Shown: positions 10,961 to 23,787, counted from the first letter of the stretch. The stretch is 64,000 nucleotides of DNA from Talpa occidentalis (GCF_014898055.3 NW_023604295.1:72132301-72196300), one strand, 5' to 3'. Numbers and translations: made by a program. Notes: generated from the letters alone by a model not told the origin.

Positions 10961-12099
10961 TCAAAAATCATTTTAACCAGACTTTAAGTCTTTAAAAGAA
11001 CTAAGAAGTCTGAAGGAAGCATCTCTTCTAACCTGCTTCATTTTAATTTGTTGAGTCATGTCCACACAATTTACCCTCATCCCACACCATCTCTGCAAAT
11101 GCACATGTAATTATTATGGGATCATGATGAGCAATACGGAAGCTACTACCCATATGTTGCTATTTAAATGTAAATGTCTAAAAATAAAATAAAATTAGGA
11201 ATTTAGTGCTTAAATTAAAAATGGTTTAAGTGTTCACTAACCACTTGTTGTTAGTGATTAGTTACTGTATTTTAAGTATAGAGATAGAGCATTTCTGTTA
11301 TTACAGAAAATTTCTATTGGCCAACATAGCACATGGAAAAAACTCTACAAAGTCTGAGTTATTGTCTGTTTGGTTATCTGATATATTCCTAGAGTCTTGA
11401 ATATTGCCAGATACAGAGGTTCTCAAGAACTATTTATTGGTTAAAGAACTTCCCTCTTTCCGGTATATTATCTTCATTTGTTTGGGGATTACACCTAGAG
11501 ACACAAGCTTCTGGACCACCTGGGGACACCTCACAGCACTCTGTGACAGGAATAAGAATGAGCAATTGGCACTTACTCATTTGAGTTCCCCTCTCAAACT
11601 AAAGTACCAGAGAGAGTGTACAAATTAAGTTTGACAAAATGAGTGCTTCCAGACAATGTCATGCTCTATTTTTATCAATTATGATAGATGCATGAGAATA
11701 AAAGTGCACAAAATGTTGATTATAAAAAAATAATCAGTAGGAATTTTATTTGATCATATCAGGGAAACTCTTTCTTCATTTATTGTTGAAATATAAAGGA
11801 ACCATAACATTGTATACATTTAAAGTATGCAAGGCATTATGATTCATTTTATATTGTAAAGTGATTGGCATTGTAGTGATAATACCTTTGTCATATTACA
11901 TGATTATCAGAGAGATATTATTTTTCCATATCTTAAAATCATTCTTGAGACAACAATCTTCTGAAAAAAGCATAAGTTGATACAAATTAAAATGATAAAT
12001 GATTATTGGGAAATGAGGGGAATAAAATTGACCATAAAAAGACAAACATTTCCGATATGAAGTCATAGATTTATGTATTGCATATAGGAATACGCTGCA

Positions 12100-12142
12100 A
12101 CCACACACATCCACACACATGCACACACACATACATACACAG
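12100..12142. repeat. Short imperfect (CA)n run
   Basis: Cacacatccacacacatgca-type repeats, interrupted, about 40 bp. Confidence 0.85.
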
Positions 12143-12894
12143 ACAATGCTTTATGGTCAATAACTTTAAGTTATTTGATCCTTAATCTTAAATACAAACT
12201 GGGAAGTATAATAGTGATACTAACCATAGCTATAACAACATCAGTAGACTAAATGGAAGGAGGCCAATAGATTTGTAAATGGACATTTTGTTGATATCAA
12301 TTACCAAAATACTAGGACATAAATATAGCTTAATTAAATTAAAAGTAAAATAAATTGCAAACACTGTATAAATGTAAAATTTATAAATGACAAAATAGCT
12401 GAGTTATCTAAAGAAAATCAGTTATTCTGCTACTATTTCAATTTATATTTGAAATTTTATTAGTGATTTTTTAAATGTAATCAAGACAAAATTGTTAAGA
12501 AACATATTTTCTAGATGCTTTTTTATATACTACATAATAAGTGTGTGATATTAGTGGGTGATGGATTAATTTGTGAAACAATGTCCAAACTCTAACTAGA
12601 CCAAATTCAAATGTTGCAGGATTCAAAAATGGGGTAGTCATGCTGTTTAAGGAATTGCTTGGCTTTGCCTTAATATCAGAGTGCACAGTAGCTAGCTCAA
12701 ATTCTATAAACTGATGTTAATAACTACCAGCCCTGTCTAGACTTGGAAGAGGGCTGCACTAGAAACAAATTGTCCCTGAGCACTCTGGTTGGCAAACTCC
12801 GATTTCTCCCTTTAACTTAATCCCTGGAATAACTACTGAACATACTTGCTTCCAAAAGCTATATTATGTAACTGACGACCCAACATCATATAAC

Positions 12895-12960
12895 ATTAAT
12901 TTGAAGGTCCTTGTCCTCAAAGAGCTTTAAGTCTATTGAGGAAAATAAATAACTCAGCAT
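12895..12960 (+). repeat. Possible L2-like fragment
   Basis: The words ttgtcctcaaagagcttt and aagtctattgagg parallel the ancient L2-type word order ctgccctcaaggagctta...gtctagtgggg. Only about 65 bp. Confidence 0.3.
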
Positions 12961-13529
12961 ATCCTTATAATTGTACTACTTTTTCTTAGAATGGGTATTA
13001 TAATCTGACTAAGTGGACTGATTTGTTAATGGCATGATTAAAATAATGAAAGTTTATTGCTTATATAAAATATTACAAGTGTAAAAGAGTTTACTTCCTA
13101 ATTTCCATGAACTAATTCTTAACATTGAACAATCTGATCTGTAAAGTGAGTCCAGGTACCATTTATTAAAAGTTTGATGAAAAATAAAGTCACACCCCAA
13201 CTGTAATATTTGAATATTTGGAGAAGATGATAAAAATATATATCTAAATCCTCAATATGGGATTATACCTGTCCATGAAATATTAGAATTTATTAAAAAA
13301 AAGCTCAAGTTCCATCTGTCTGCTTATTTTCAGCATTTAAGAAGAAGTCATGAGGTTGCTAATGCTTGTTCTAAACAGAAAACATTTGAAGTTTAACTTA
13401 TTTTTATTGTTTATTAATTTAATGTGAAGTATCTCATGCTACAATTGACTTAATTAAGTAAATCTTCAATTTTTATAGTGTTTGGTCAATGTAGCGTAAC
13501 TGGAAAATTCATTTATACTCTCAGAATAT

Positions 13530-13810
13530 CCCAGTGGGCTTTGAGGTGAGCAGAAACCTGGAAAGTTCACATTGCACTCCACAGCTTCGCCTCTTTTAAA
13601 GCACTTCCCAATTAATAAACACCAACGTTTAACTTTGGGCGCATACTAATGTTCAAACACATTAGGGATGAGCTACCCACTCTGCTTAAATTAAGAACTG
13701 ACCTAAAACCCTTTCCCAAGGTTGAGTCCAACCATTTGGGAAGAGTGATTTCACTGTTAAAACATTTGTAGACCTAATTATCTCTGGATTCTAGGCAATG
13801 CCTTTGCTTT
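13530..13810. other. Candidate conserved noncoding element
   Basis: A repeat-free patch of higher complexity than its surroundings, with several retained CpGs (cttcgcct, caacgttt, gggcgcat). No open frame of note. A guess from texture only. Confidence 0.25.
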
Positions 13811-14053
13811 GCTTCTCTGAGGAGCTTTTTTTTTTTTTTTTTCAGTAGCAAACTAGATAGTCTAGAAGTTTTAGAATCATAAAAGAGGATACTTCATAAC
13901 AACAACAACAACAACAAAACTCATTGAAAAACATTGTGAATAATTCTGTATAAAGTCTACATAAATTATTTGTCTAATTATATGATATCTTACTAGGAGA
14001 TTAAGATTTTTTCCCCACATACATATTTATAGAATTTAAACAAAATTTATTTT

Positions 14054-14132
14054 CAGTTTTAAATTACTCAATATCAGTTTTAAATTACTCAATTTTAAAT
14101 TACTCAATTTCAGTTTTAAATTACTCAATTTT
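14054..14132. repeat. Tandem repeat of about 19-21 bp
   Basis: The unit cagttttaaattactcaat recurs about 3.5 times, with one copy lacking its first bases (tttaaattactcaat). Confidence 0.9.
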
Positions 14133-14617
14133 TGTTATCTTGATTAATTCAAAATATCTGTGACTGAGAAAATCCAAAGTATAAAAGGGGACAAAATATT
14201 CTCATTTCTGTATCATCTAAAAGATATTTGACTTATACTAAAAGTTGGTTGTCTTAAATTAATTAGTTCAATTTTCACTCCACTTTATATATGTTTTCTG
14301 AAAATTCTAATTCTTGTGAATCAAACATTTTCAGGAAAACTCAATATATTTCCTCACAGAGGGTCAGCTTCCTTCTGGTTATTTCATGCAAACTGAGTAC
14401 TGTGGATGTTCTTTACTATTCAGAAATATACTGTTACATAGTCTAAATCAAGTAGCTTTCAGATCACAGGATGCATTTCAGGCAAGTGACTATAGGTAGT
14501 AAATTGAACATAAGTTGTTGTGGATAGTTTGTATAATTAAAAATTTCTTCTCTTTCTCAATCTTTTCTGTCCTCAAAGCATCATAAATTCCCTTCTCAAA
14601 ACATATGCCATTTTCTA

Positions 14618-14889
14618 GGGCCTCCCTTGGTGGCGCAGCGTTTGAGAGCTGGGCTGTGAAGCTGCCCAGCTTCTGCAGCACAGGTTCGATCCCTGGCCGC
14701 TGGCGAGGGTTCCACATGGCACACAGACCTCTCCTGCCGCCTGCTGCTCCCCTCAGCAGTGTACTTCTTCCTCAGTCTGCCTGTTCTGCTCCCAGCTCTG
14801 GCACTGGTGAATTCTCTCACCCTCCTGTGCTTTTGACTGTACCCAGTGTTTGTATAAATAAATAAATAAATCTTAAAAAAAAAAAAAAA
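14618..14889 (+). mobile_element. tRNA-derived SINE, group A
   Basis: Full-length plus-strand copy: gggcctcccttggtggcgca head, A box, B box caggttcgatccctgg, group-A 3' end and a 14-A tail. No clear TSD was found. Confidence 0.95.
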
Positions 14890-15943
14890 CTCAACTTTCA
14901 TAGATATTTATAAAAAAAAGTCATTTTCTTGATAATTATTTGTGTTTGCAAATAAACATTTATTGATTTTTGAATTCTCCTTTTATAGAACTTCAACATA
15001 TTTTCACTAAGATAGAAGTATGTTTAATTTCCAGCATTTCCCTCTTACCCAATATATTGTGAGTTCCCATTATATAAGACACATTCAGTGAAGTCTGTTT
15101 TACCTCAGTTTAAATCAAATCTGTTCAAGAAATCATTTGCTAAGTGCCTACTGATTACCAAATATTAAAACCATGTTTTCATAACTCCAGCAATTTGTTA
15201 ATACAGGTACTCAGAAAACATTCACTGATTGAGAAAATTTAGCTTAGGTCATTACTATAGCAGATTTATTTGTGGAATAGATTAAATGCTTACATTAGCT
15301 ATTATTGACATCATTATATGTAATGTATGAAGTTTTCAGTGTAATAATATAAGCAACAGTAAATTAGTCAATTTGGCTTTACACACAAAGTTAGATTACT
15401 TTCTCTTGCCCATTGTGAACCTATTCAAGTTGTTGTCTCTCATTTCTCCCAGGGTGCCAGGTAGGATTGACTGTTTCCCACAGAGTCATAAAAGTTTGTG
15501 TCCTCCTCATCCTGTGTTTTCCAAGTAAAAATGGTTGGTTGTGCGGCCTTCAACCAACTCAATTATCTTTCCCTCTACATACTCTTTCATAATAAAGGGA
15601 GTAAGAGTCAAGAGTTATTTAAGGAAAGAACAACTCTCCTCTCTTAAGGGAGCCTCTATATCCCTTTTGTTTTTATGGTTTTGAAGTGTGGCTTACTTGT
15701 GGTTCAAACAAATGAATGCCCACATCTCTACATTGAATATCAAGTTCCTTATCACTGACACCATTTTTTTCAACTTTGGGAATTCAGTATCCACAAAGTA
15801 CTTTTTACTGGGGCTGTGTAACATGCTGAATGATAATCGTGAAGGCATTCCTTCCTTTCCCAGAGAAGAGAAAAGAACAACCCAGGGAGGTTTTGGCAGT
15901 CACTTCAATCCTACCTTTTACCACTCAACCCTGAACTTCATTA
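14890..15943. other. Unique DNA, no gene seen
   Basis: A short L2-like phrase at 15125-15165 (tttgctaagtgcctactgat). The open stretch at 15688-15960 (90 codons, plus) has no recognisable motif and no clear splice sites. Confidence 0.45.
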
Positions 15944-15960
15944 GAAGGTATTCAGTGTGA

Positions 15961-16223
15961 GGGGGCTCCCTGGTGTCATAAAGGGTTAAGCATCAGCACT
16001 ATGAAGCTATCCGCAGCCACTGCAGCATGAATTCAATCCCCGGCCAGGGAGCTACCCAAATGGCTCAGCAGACATTTCCTGCCTTGCCTGCTGCTCCCCT
16101 TCAACAGTGTATTTCAGTAGATCTGCCTGTTTTGCTCTCCACTCTGTCTGGTGAATCCTTTCACACCACTCACCTATGACCTACACCCCAGCTCTTGTAT
16201 GCATATATATATATATATATAAA
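15961..16223 (+). mobile_element. tRNA-derived SINE, group B
   Basis: Full-length, diverged. The 17-bp TSD gaaggtattcagtgtga (15944-15960) and gaaggtatcaagtgtga (16224-16240) differ at two bases. Its tail has become an (AT)n run (16203-16220). Confidence 0.95.
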
Positions 16224-16506
16224 GAAGGTATCAAGTGTGAAAGGCATGTATTCTTCAACCTTCTCACCCATAGCTTATGTAAATTCATCTCTAGATCATG
16301 GGGAGTCTTCTCATATACCTGTCCCTACCAGCAGGCCCTCATTTTTCCTTATCCAGAATACCATGTCAGTTAGTATTCTCTCCTTATTATAGGACATGAA
16401 AACTATAAAACAAGAACTATGAAAGCTCTGAAATGTTACCCTATGTACAAGCTAACAAGTAAGCCATTTACAGTTTTATCAATGTTGTAGAAGACCTTGA
16501 ACTCTT

Positions 16507-16764
16507 TTTAAAGATTTATTCATCTATGAATACAAAGAACTGGGGTACAGACCAGAGGTGGTGGTGCTGGTGAGAGAACCCACCAGAGACAGAGTGGGGA
16601 ACAGAACAGGCAGACTGACTGAAATACACTGCTAAGGGGAGCCGCGGGTGAGACAGGAGAGGTCTGCTGTGCCATGTGGGTAGCAGCAGGGGATCGAACT
16701 TGTACTGCAGAGGCTGTGGATAGCTTCACAGTGCTGTGCTTAACCTCTTGAGCCATCAGGGAGG
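16507..16764 (-). mobile_element. tRNA-derived SINE, group B/C intermediate
   Basis: Full-length minus-strand copy with B-type body but with tgcagaggctgtggatagcttcac, which is closer to group C. TSD not recognisable. Confidence 0.93.
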
Positions 16765-17208
16765 ATAAAATATATTGTATATCAAGGCAGATCAAGAAAA
16801 ACATGGTCTGCATTTTTCTGTCAATTTCTTTTGCCCACAAGTCCCAGGAAGGTGACACAATGGACTTAGATATCTCTGTACATGCAATGACTTGTCATAG
16901 GACAGGATTTCTGGGCTTCAGGAGCCCTAAGCATTCTAAACCCATATATATATATATTGACCTCATTGCTCTTTGTTAAAAAAAAAAATACTTTCTCTAA
17001 TTTCCAAGATCGTTTGCTATATAAACATTGAAAATTAAGTCTGGAACGAGAGCGAGTTAGGACCAAAGTTGTTTAAATCTCTTAAAACTTGTGTTTTGTT
17101 AAGTTCTATGTATTTTAATAGTAGATATAATAAAATATTAAAAAAAACTGTGAAATTCATAGTAGTTTCAAACATTAGTGTGTGATTATAATATTCAAAA
17201 TTTTCCAA
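16765..17208. other. Unique AT-rich DNA
   Basis: A short (TA)n run at about 16945-16957. Nothing else recognised. Confidence 0.5.
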
Positions 17209-17222
17209 CAAAAAAACTTTTT

Positions 17223-17471
17223 TATTTATTTATACAAGCACTCAGTACAGTCAGAAGCATGGGAAGGTGAGAGAATTAACCCGAGCCAGAGCGGAGAACA
17301 GAATAGGCAGACTGACAAAACACACTGCTGAGGGGAGCAGTGGGTGCAGCAGGAGAGGTGCACGCGCCTTGTGGGACCCTTGCAGGTGGCCGGGGGATAG
17401 AATCAGCACTGCAGAGGCTGGGGGCAGCTTTGCAGCCCAGTGCTCAACCACTGTGCCACCAGGGGAGGCCC
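17223..17471 (-). mobile_element. tRNA-derived SINE, group A, first of three adjoining copies
   Basis: Full-length. The flanks caaaaaaacttttt (from 17209) and ccaaaaaacttttt (from 17472) look like a TSD. The right copy overlaps the poly(A)-derived T tract of the next SINE, so this copy probably landed in that tail and is the younger of the two. Confidence 0.94.
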
Positions 17472-17486
17472 CCAAAAAACTTTTTT

Positions 17487-17756
17487 TAAAAATTTATTTT
17501 ATTTATGCATCCAAAAACTGGAGTATAGGCCAGACTTGTGTTGGCTGCGTGAGAGGATTCACAGAGACAGAGTGGGAAGAAGAATAAGCAGATTGACTGA
17601 AATACACTGCTGAGGGGAGTAGTGGGCTAGGCAAGAGAGGTTTGCTGCGCCATGTCGGTTAACTCCAGGGCCAGTGATTAAACTCATGCTGCAGTGGTTG
17701 CCTATAGCTTCATTGTGCTGAGACTTAACCCCTTGTGCCACTGGAGTGGACCCCCT
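17487..17756 (-). mobile_element. tRNA-derived SINE, group B, middle of three
   Basis: Full-length minus-strand copy ending ccactggagtggacccc (head). It lies head to head with the plus-strand copy that starts 22 bp further on. Confidence 0.94.
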
Positions 17757-17777
17757 ACTACAAAAATTTATATTCTA

Positions 17778-18050
17778 TAGCCTCCCTGGTGGTTAAGTCT
17801 CAGCACTATGAAGCTCTCAGCAGCCACTGCAGCAGGAGTTCTATCCCCGGCCAGGGAGCTAACCCACATGGTGCGGTCCCACATGGTGTGGCAGATCTCT
17901 CCTGTCTGGCTCACTGCTCCCTTCAGCAGTGTATTTCAGTGTATCCGCCTGTTCTTCTCTCCAATCTTTCTCTAGTGAATTCTCTCACCTCTCCGTACCT
18001 CTGGCCTATACACAGCTCTTATATGCATAAATAAAAATAGATCTTTAAAA
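17778..18050 (+). mobile_element. tRNA-derived SINE, group B, third of three
   Basis: Full-length plus copy. TSD aatttatattcta (17765-17777) and aattatattcta (18051-18062). Forms a close inverted repeat with the preceding copy. Confidence 0.94.
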
Positions 18051-18062
18051 AATTATATTCTA

Positions 18063-18346
18063 AAAAAGATGATTCCTAATTGCAGGGAGTTGTGTGACTA
18101 TATTGACATTCCAGAAATATCTCTTTTGCTCTCTTATGTTCTGATACATTAGGAAAATACCTATGTTCTAAAAAAAACTGTGATGAAAATACTCTTTCAT
18201 AACTACTAATGTTTACATATAAGTTATCTATAAATATTTTAATATAGATTGATAGATACATATGCTTTAATTGTAAACTATGTGTTTTCATGACAATATA
18301 GGTCTAGTCCTCATATATGAGAATTTTTACTACCTTTACAAGTCCT
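18063..18346. other. Unique AT-rich DNA
   Basis: Nothing recognised. Confidence 0.5.
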
Positions 18347-18358
18347 AAAAAAATCCCC

Positions 18359-18614
18359 GGGCCTCCCCGGTGGTGCAGCGGTTGAGCGCTGGGTTGTGAA
18401 GCTACCCACAGCCTCTGCAGCGCCAGTTCGATTCCCAGCCACCGGGCGAGGGTCCCACATGGTGCGCAGACCTCTCCTGCCTCCCTCTGCTCTCCTCAGC
18501 AGTGTACTTCGTTTGTCTGCCTGCTCTGTTCCCCACTCTGGCTCTGGTGAATTCTCTCACCCTCCCATGCTTCTGACTGTACCCAGTGCTTGTATAAATA
18601 AATAAATAAATCTT
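18359..18614 (+). mobile_element. tRNA-derived SINE, group A, well preserved
   Basis: Clean head gggcctccccggtggtgcag, B box cagttcgattccc and standard group-A tail. TSD aaaaaaatcccc at 18347-18358, with a matching run ending at 18628. Few changes, so relatively recent. Confidence 0.96.
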
Positions 18615-19204
18615 AAAAAAAAATCCCCTTTGTGATGTTGTTAGAGAAGTGATTCCACCTCATGGGTCTTAACTCATAATTGAGGTAATATTTTAGTGGA
18701 TGGAATAGGACCACAGCAAGTAATAGGGGCTTTACAGAACACTTTATTAGTCAAGTTTAGTCCTGTCTAGGCTTGTTACTGCCTGTACTGTTTTCTCGTA
18801 TCTCTTATTAGGAAACAATGAAAATGTTGCCTCAGGTACAGAAAAAAGAAATTAATGTACATTGAAAGAAGTCTTATGGTTAGGATATGAACTATTTAAA
18901 ATGGCTCCTATAAATTACATGACTTCCTATCTCTAATAAGATCTCTACACCTACCTCCATGCTCCTATGCATCAGAATAATGGAAGTCTTATGACTCATA
19001 GCATAATTGGACAATCTGTCTTTTTGCCCTTATATAACCAAAAAAAAATCCCTTCCCAATCCCTAACAATTTTTGTCAGAGCCTGGGAAAAAGCTTTGAT
19101 TAGCTAATTTCTCAAATAATCTTGCCTGCCTGTTACATAGTCATTACTAAATTTGAGGATAGTAGTCAGTTATATATGGAGTAAATCTAACATAGGTATA
19201 AGAT

Positions 19205-19234
19205 TATATATATATGTATGTATATATATATGTG
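19205..19234. repeat. (TA)n/(TG) microsatellite
   Basis: Short imperfect tract of TA with tatg interruptions. Confidence 0.85.
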
Positions 19235-20917
19235 TTACAAACTATAAGAAACTGAAAGTAATCACTAAAATAACATTATAATATATTCATGACTAAATAA
19301 TTTTAAGAATAAATGCAAGAGTCAATGGAAAATATTGAAGATTTTTCTTCTCTCCTATGATGAATCACACTTCCCTGTTTGATGAAACTCTCTGGCAGAG
19401 GACTTATGACAATTCCTTTTGTAGGATCCTTTTATAGGCAGATAAGCGGAGTTCAGAGAAAATCTCTATTTGCATTTATTGCTAATCAAATTCCTTCAGT
19501 TCAAAATAATCAATATAACAAAGCAGCATATTGTAGGATGATCTGTCCTGAACTCCTTCAGTTGACAGTGAAAAGTTCTTCAGTTGACAATAAAAAATAC
19601 ATAAAGAAATCCCTGGTTTTGTTCAATAGATGTTGAACTATCTAAAAGATGCTAACCCAGGTAGAAGAAGTCAGTATTTGACCTGCACATGCCTAATATT
19701 GACATATTGATAACTATACTTGTCTTTATTACTGCTGGTACTATATATGATTAATATATATAGTACATACATACATAAATAATAAATATGATAATAAACA
19801 TTTATTATTGACTTTTCTTCTCCCACTATAATTTTCTTTACCGAAGATGCTATTCTTAGTTTAAACATGAAATGGAGGTTGACAAAATGTTTATGCAATT
19901 ATTAAAAAAATTCTTCCTCTTCAGAACTGCAAACAATGAAATAGTTTATTTTGACTAGTGGCTATAATTTTGGTAGCATTAAAAATAGAAGTTAAAGTAA
20001 TGCTTAATTCCACCAAACTTGAGGGAAAAAAGGTGACAAAATATTTTTAAAATGTTAAAGTTCTGAAAATGCTAAAAGGTTAACATTGTTCAGATTAAAT
20101 CTATTAGACACAAACACATAAAAATCCAGTGTCTTTAGGAATTCTATAGATGAGTTTATGAGCTGAGGGCTTAGGGTGGTTATTTGGAGAAATCTTATAG
20201 AATAGTTGTATGGAAGCATGACACAGCAGACCATATACCATAACCTGCGAATAGTCTGATATTGTGGGTACTTAAATATAAAGTAAACTTAAAATTACAA
20301 ACAAAATATTTTAGACACTAAAAGTGTCACTATCCCATGTATATTCCTGAGTATGCTCTCGATCAGTGACGGATTTCTAATTAATTACCATACAGCAAAT
20401 TAGTTCTTCATCCTCCTTGCCCTCATCCTTACTACTTAGTAATGTTATGAAAAGTAGTTAGAAAAATCTACACAAATCTCCAGAGACGTCATTCAGGAAG
20501 GAAGAAAAAAATTGGACTTCTAAATTAATAGATATTTACATATAAATGCCTAAGTTTCATATAAATAATATTATGAACATAATATATAGATATTTAGAAA
20601 AAAGGATTATAGATATAAATGATATATTCCTGGAAGGAAAAAGGAAGAAAGAAGGGAAGAATCCTCTTCTCATTTAATGAAAAAGATCCTAGGTCCTCCT
20701 ACTAACTTCTTAGAACGCAAATTCTTCTTTCCAAGGTCCAGGGCCAGGTAATGTCTACTTTTTCTGGCTTTATAATTTAGAGACATCTCTTAGATTTTCC
20801 TTTATTCTTTTGAAATGTAAATACCTAAGAATTTGCCATTCTAGTGCCCTGACACTTGGGGAGCTTAATCTAGGAATTTAGTCTTGGCTCTGATCATTTG
20901 AATTCCTCTGGGAGCTT

Positions 20918-20948
20918 AAAAGGATCATTATTATCCTTTTAGGTAAGA
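20918..20948 (+). promoter_or_regulatory. Possible recursive splice site (acceptor abutting donor)
   Basis: A pyrimidine-containing stretch, ttattatccttttag, is followed directly by gtaaga, giving the acceptor|donor arrangement of a zero-nucleotide exon. The motif overlaps a 9-bp inverted repeat (taaaaggat, 7-nt loop, atcctttta). The tract is not strongly pyrimidine-rich and no branch site was confirmed. Confidence 0.25.
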
Positions 20949-22120
20949 ACAATTAATTGTATAAATAATGCCATTAATGTCACCCAGAGGAGGTGAGTTT
21001 GTTTTAGGAAAAACAGAACGTCATATTGTTCTATGTTAAAATTTTCCTTGCCCTTAACTAATTGTGTTTTTATCTATTATATATGCCTCTTAGTTTAGTG
21101 GATTTACCTGTATTGCTTTTGGAGAAAAGCTAGCAATTTTTATAGTTTCTGGATAATTTACAATAAAGTGATTTCGATAATAGTTATCTACTAACTTCCT
21201 GACCTTCTGAGCAATCTCAATTCAAGAGTTAGTAGGAAGACAAGAACAGATGTTTAGTATGTTAAAGAGTGTATTCTAATTTTACGAAATATATCAAATT
21301 TTATTGCAAAGGGAAAATGGGTTAATAAACTTGTATTATAGTAATGTTTATGAGCATATTAAAGTAGCATCCATTCATCAGTTATTTAAGGAATAATATT
21401 TTTTATCACTTTTGGATTTCATGTAGCATTTTCTCTGCTGTTGCATAAAATAATATGATGTACAACCTATGTGCCAAGATTTTGGTCTCTAAAGTTCCAA
21501 GGATTCTCTTCACTAGAAGAACTAGAATTTTTAGTGCAATGACTGATTCCATTTTTAGAACAGAAAGAATCAAGGTGAGCTTTGCCAAAAAGAAAATATT
21601 TTTTCATGGGCACTGGAGATTGTATTAAGTGGAATCAAATAGAAAATTCAATTTACAGGGAAGAAAACTAGAGACCAAAAGGGACAAACACTAAAGCAAA
21701 ATAAAACTCCCATTTTTGAGTTAAGTGTAGTTGGTTTTGTCAGGACAATAGTTCCTCTGATAATTAGTAGAAAACCTGGAAAAAATTTCCAAAATTGCAC
21801 TTTTAGGAGCTTCCATTGAAAGCAGTGAGGGTCAAAAGTGAAGGAGAACTTGAAAGAAGGGAGAATCATTCACATGTGAGTCCATAGTTGTTAGCTATTC
21901 TTTTCCCATGTGAGCACTTGCTGATGCTGGGCTGGGCTGCGGATATGGGCATGGACCAGGTCAAAGGCTCCTGCTGCTTCAAAATAGAAATCAACAAAAC
22001 ATTTAGTGGTAGCATGGGTTGCTAAAGTTACAAAATTGGAGATGTGAAGACCTTAAATGTATAGTAAATTTTCTGTACCAGTCTTTTCAGAATCTGAAAG
22101 GACAAATGGTCTTAATTTTT

Positions 22121-22393
22121 TTTAAGATTTATTTTTATTTATTTATGCATACGAGAACTGGGGTCTAGGCCAGAGGTGAAGAGGGGCATGAGAGGATTCA
22201 CCAGAGACAGAGTGGGGAACAGAGCAGGCAGATCTACTGAAATATACTGCTGAGGGGAGCAGCGGACAAGACAGGAGAGGTCTGCTGGGCCATGTGCATT
22301 AGCTCCTTAGCCAGGCATCAAACTCAAGCTGCAGTGGCTGATGATAGCTTCATAGCACTGATACTTTAACCCCTGTGCCACCAGGGAGGCCCC
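22121..22393 (-). mobile_element. tRNA-derived SINE, group B
   Basis: Full-length copy. TSD ggtcttaatttt (22108-22119) and tgtcttaaaattc (22394-22406), imperfect. Confidence 0.95.
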
Positions 22394-22406
22394 TGTCTTA
22401 AAATTC

Positions 22407-23061
22407 TTATGAATGGAAAGCCCACCCACCTGGGGAAAGAACTGGAGCACAGGAGAGTCTAGAGGAGATAGAATCAAAGGAAGTGGAAACTGACAATGGG
22501 AATTTAGAGATAATTTTTACCCGTGTGTATTTATTTTGGGGCTATGTGGAGTCTGAAAACCAAGTTATGGTTCACGTGAAAACAAAACCGAAACCACAGC
22601 CAGGGAAAAGAGGACCATGAGGTATTCTGTTCTTCGTATAGACAAATGTGACCTACTGGAGAACATAAACACATTCCCATTCTTTATCTCAAGGTATTGA
22701 CCACAGTTTGAATCTGTGTGGGGTAAAATGTTAAACAGCTGAGTTAAAAATCTCTAAAAGGTAAAATTCAATATCCTGTGGTCCTGCTATTATGAAGTGA
22801 CAAGGATCCATAAGATCTCAATTAAAAGCCCCAAGAAGAAAGCAATGCCTTAGGCACAGAGGTGAGCCAGAATTGATGGAATCTTACTGCCAGAGAACCC
22901 TGTCCTAACTCATAATAAATCTACAGAGGGAAGTTTCATATTGAGGGCTTAATTCTAAGAGAAGATAACAAAATGCTAAATCTGTGTGTTGCATGACAAT
23001 TATGTCATGCACTAGGATTTAGAAAATTATAATGATATGAGAAAGTCCCCAGTGGAATATT
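22407..23061. other. Unique DNA, no gene seen
   Basis: Higher purine content at 22410-22640 and moderate GC; no repeat or exon recognised. Confidence 0.45.
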
Positions 23062-23076
23062 CTATTTCTTAAAATA

Positions 23077-23370
23077 GTTTTTTTTATAGAGGCATGTTTT
23101 TATTTATTTATTTGTTTGTTTGTTTATACATGCACTGGGTACAGTCAGAAGCACGATGGGGAGAGAATTCACCAGAGCCTGAGCGGGGAGCAGAGCAGGC
23201 AGAAGGACCGAAGTACACTGCTGAGGGGAGCAGCGGGCGACAGGAGAGGTCTGCGTGCCATGTGGGACCCTCCTCCAGTAGCCGGGGAGCAGCCGGGGAT
23301 CGAACCTGCGCTGCAGAGGCCACAGGCAGCTTCACAACCCAGCGCTCAACTGCTGCGCCACCGGGAGGCC
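23077..23370 (-). mobile_element. tRNA-derived SINE, subgroup A2 (extended 3' end)
   Basis: 15-bp perfect TSD ctatttcttaaaata at 23062-23076 and 23371-23385. Carries both A2 marks: the tail extension tatagaggcatgt (23085-23097 in this orientation) between the poly(A) and the TTTA/TTTG tract, and the central insertion seen as ggagcagccgggg next to the B box (about 23285-23297). Confidence 0.97.
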
Positions 23371-23529
23371 CTATTTCTTAAAATATTTAAGTAGAAAGAA
23401 CATTCAGTTGAAATTAAATATCATGTATTTTTCTAATGCCCGAGAGTATTCTGAATTTTCAGAGAGTTTTTCTTTTGGCAGCCAGAATGAAAAAAGTGCA
23501 TTATGGTAGTAATCTAAAAACTCAATTTT

Positions 23530-23787
23530 GAGCCTTCCTGGTGACACAGGGGTTAAAGTCTCAGTCCTATCAAGCTATCACTAGCTGCTGTGGCATAAGT
23601 CCGATCCCCGGCCAGAGAAGTGACCACATGGTGCAGGAGACCTCTCCTGTCTCACCCGCTGCTCCCCCCAGTAGTGTATTTTAATGTACCTGTTCTGTTC
23701 CCCACTCTGTCTCTGGTGAATCCTCTCACCCTCCACACCTCTGGCCTATACCCCAGTTCTTGTATACATAAATAAATCTTTAAAAAA
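23530..23787 (+). mobile_element. tRNA-derived SINE, group B
   Basis: Full-length, diverged plus copy (agccttcctggtgacacagg head; cccagttcttgtatacat tail). TSD not evident. Confidence 0.94.

Larger units (their letters stand above)
9761..14600. other. 4.8 kb of mostly unique DNA, no gene seen
   Basis: No SINE copy and no recent L1. Possible L2-like pieces at about 10050-10230 and 12895-12960, a short CA-rich run at 12100-12142, an (AAC)n run at 13901-13920 and a tandem repeat at 14054-14132. Patches at 10740-10960 and 13530-13810 look like conserved noncoding elements and are listed separately. Confidence 0.55.
18629..22107. other. 3.5 kb of unique DNA, no gene seen
   Basis: No SINE or L1 recognised. 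TA-rich microsatellites at about 19205-19234 and 19745-19765. A patch around 20800-21000 carries a splice-like motif, described separately. The 60-85 codon open stretches at 19379, 21406 and 21648 show no domain. Confidence 0.5.

Noticed and set aside
14596..14901. Overlapping frames of 75-101 codons on both strands
   Set aside because: All lie in a SINE and its tail.
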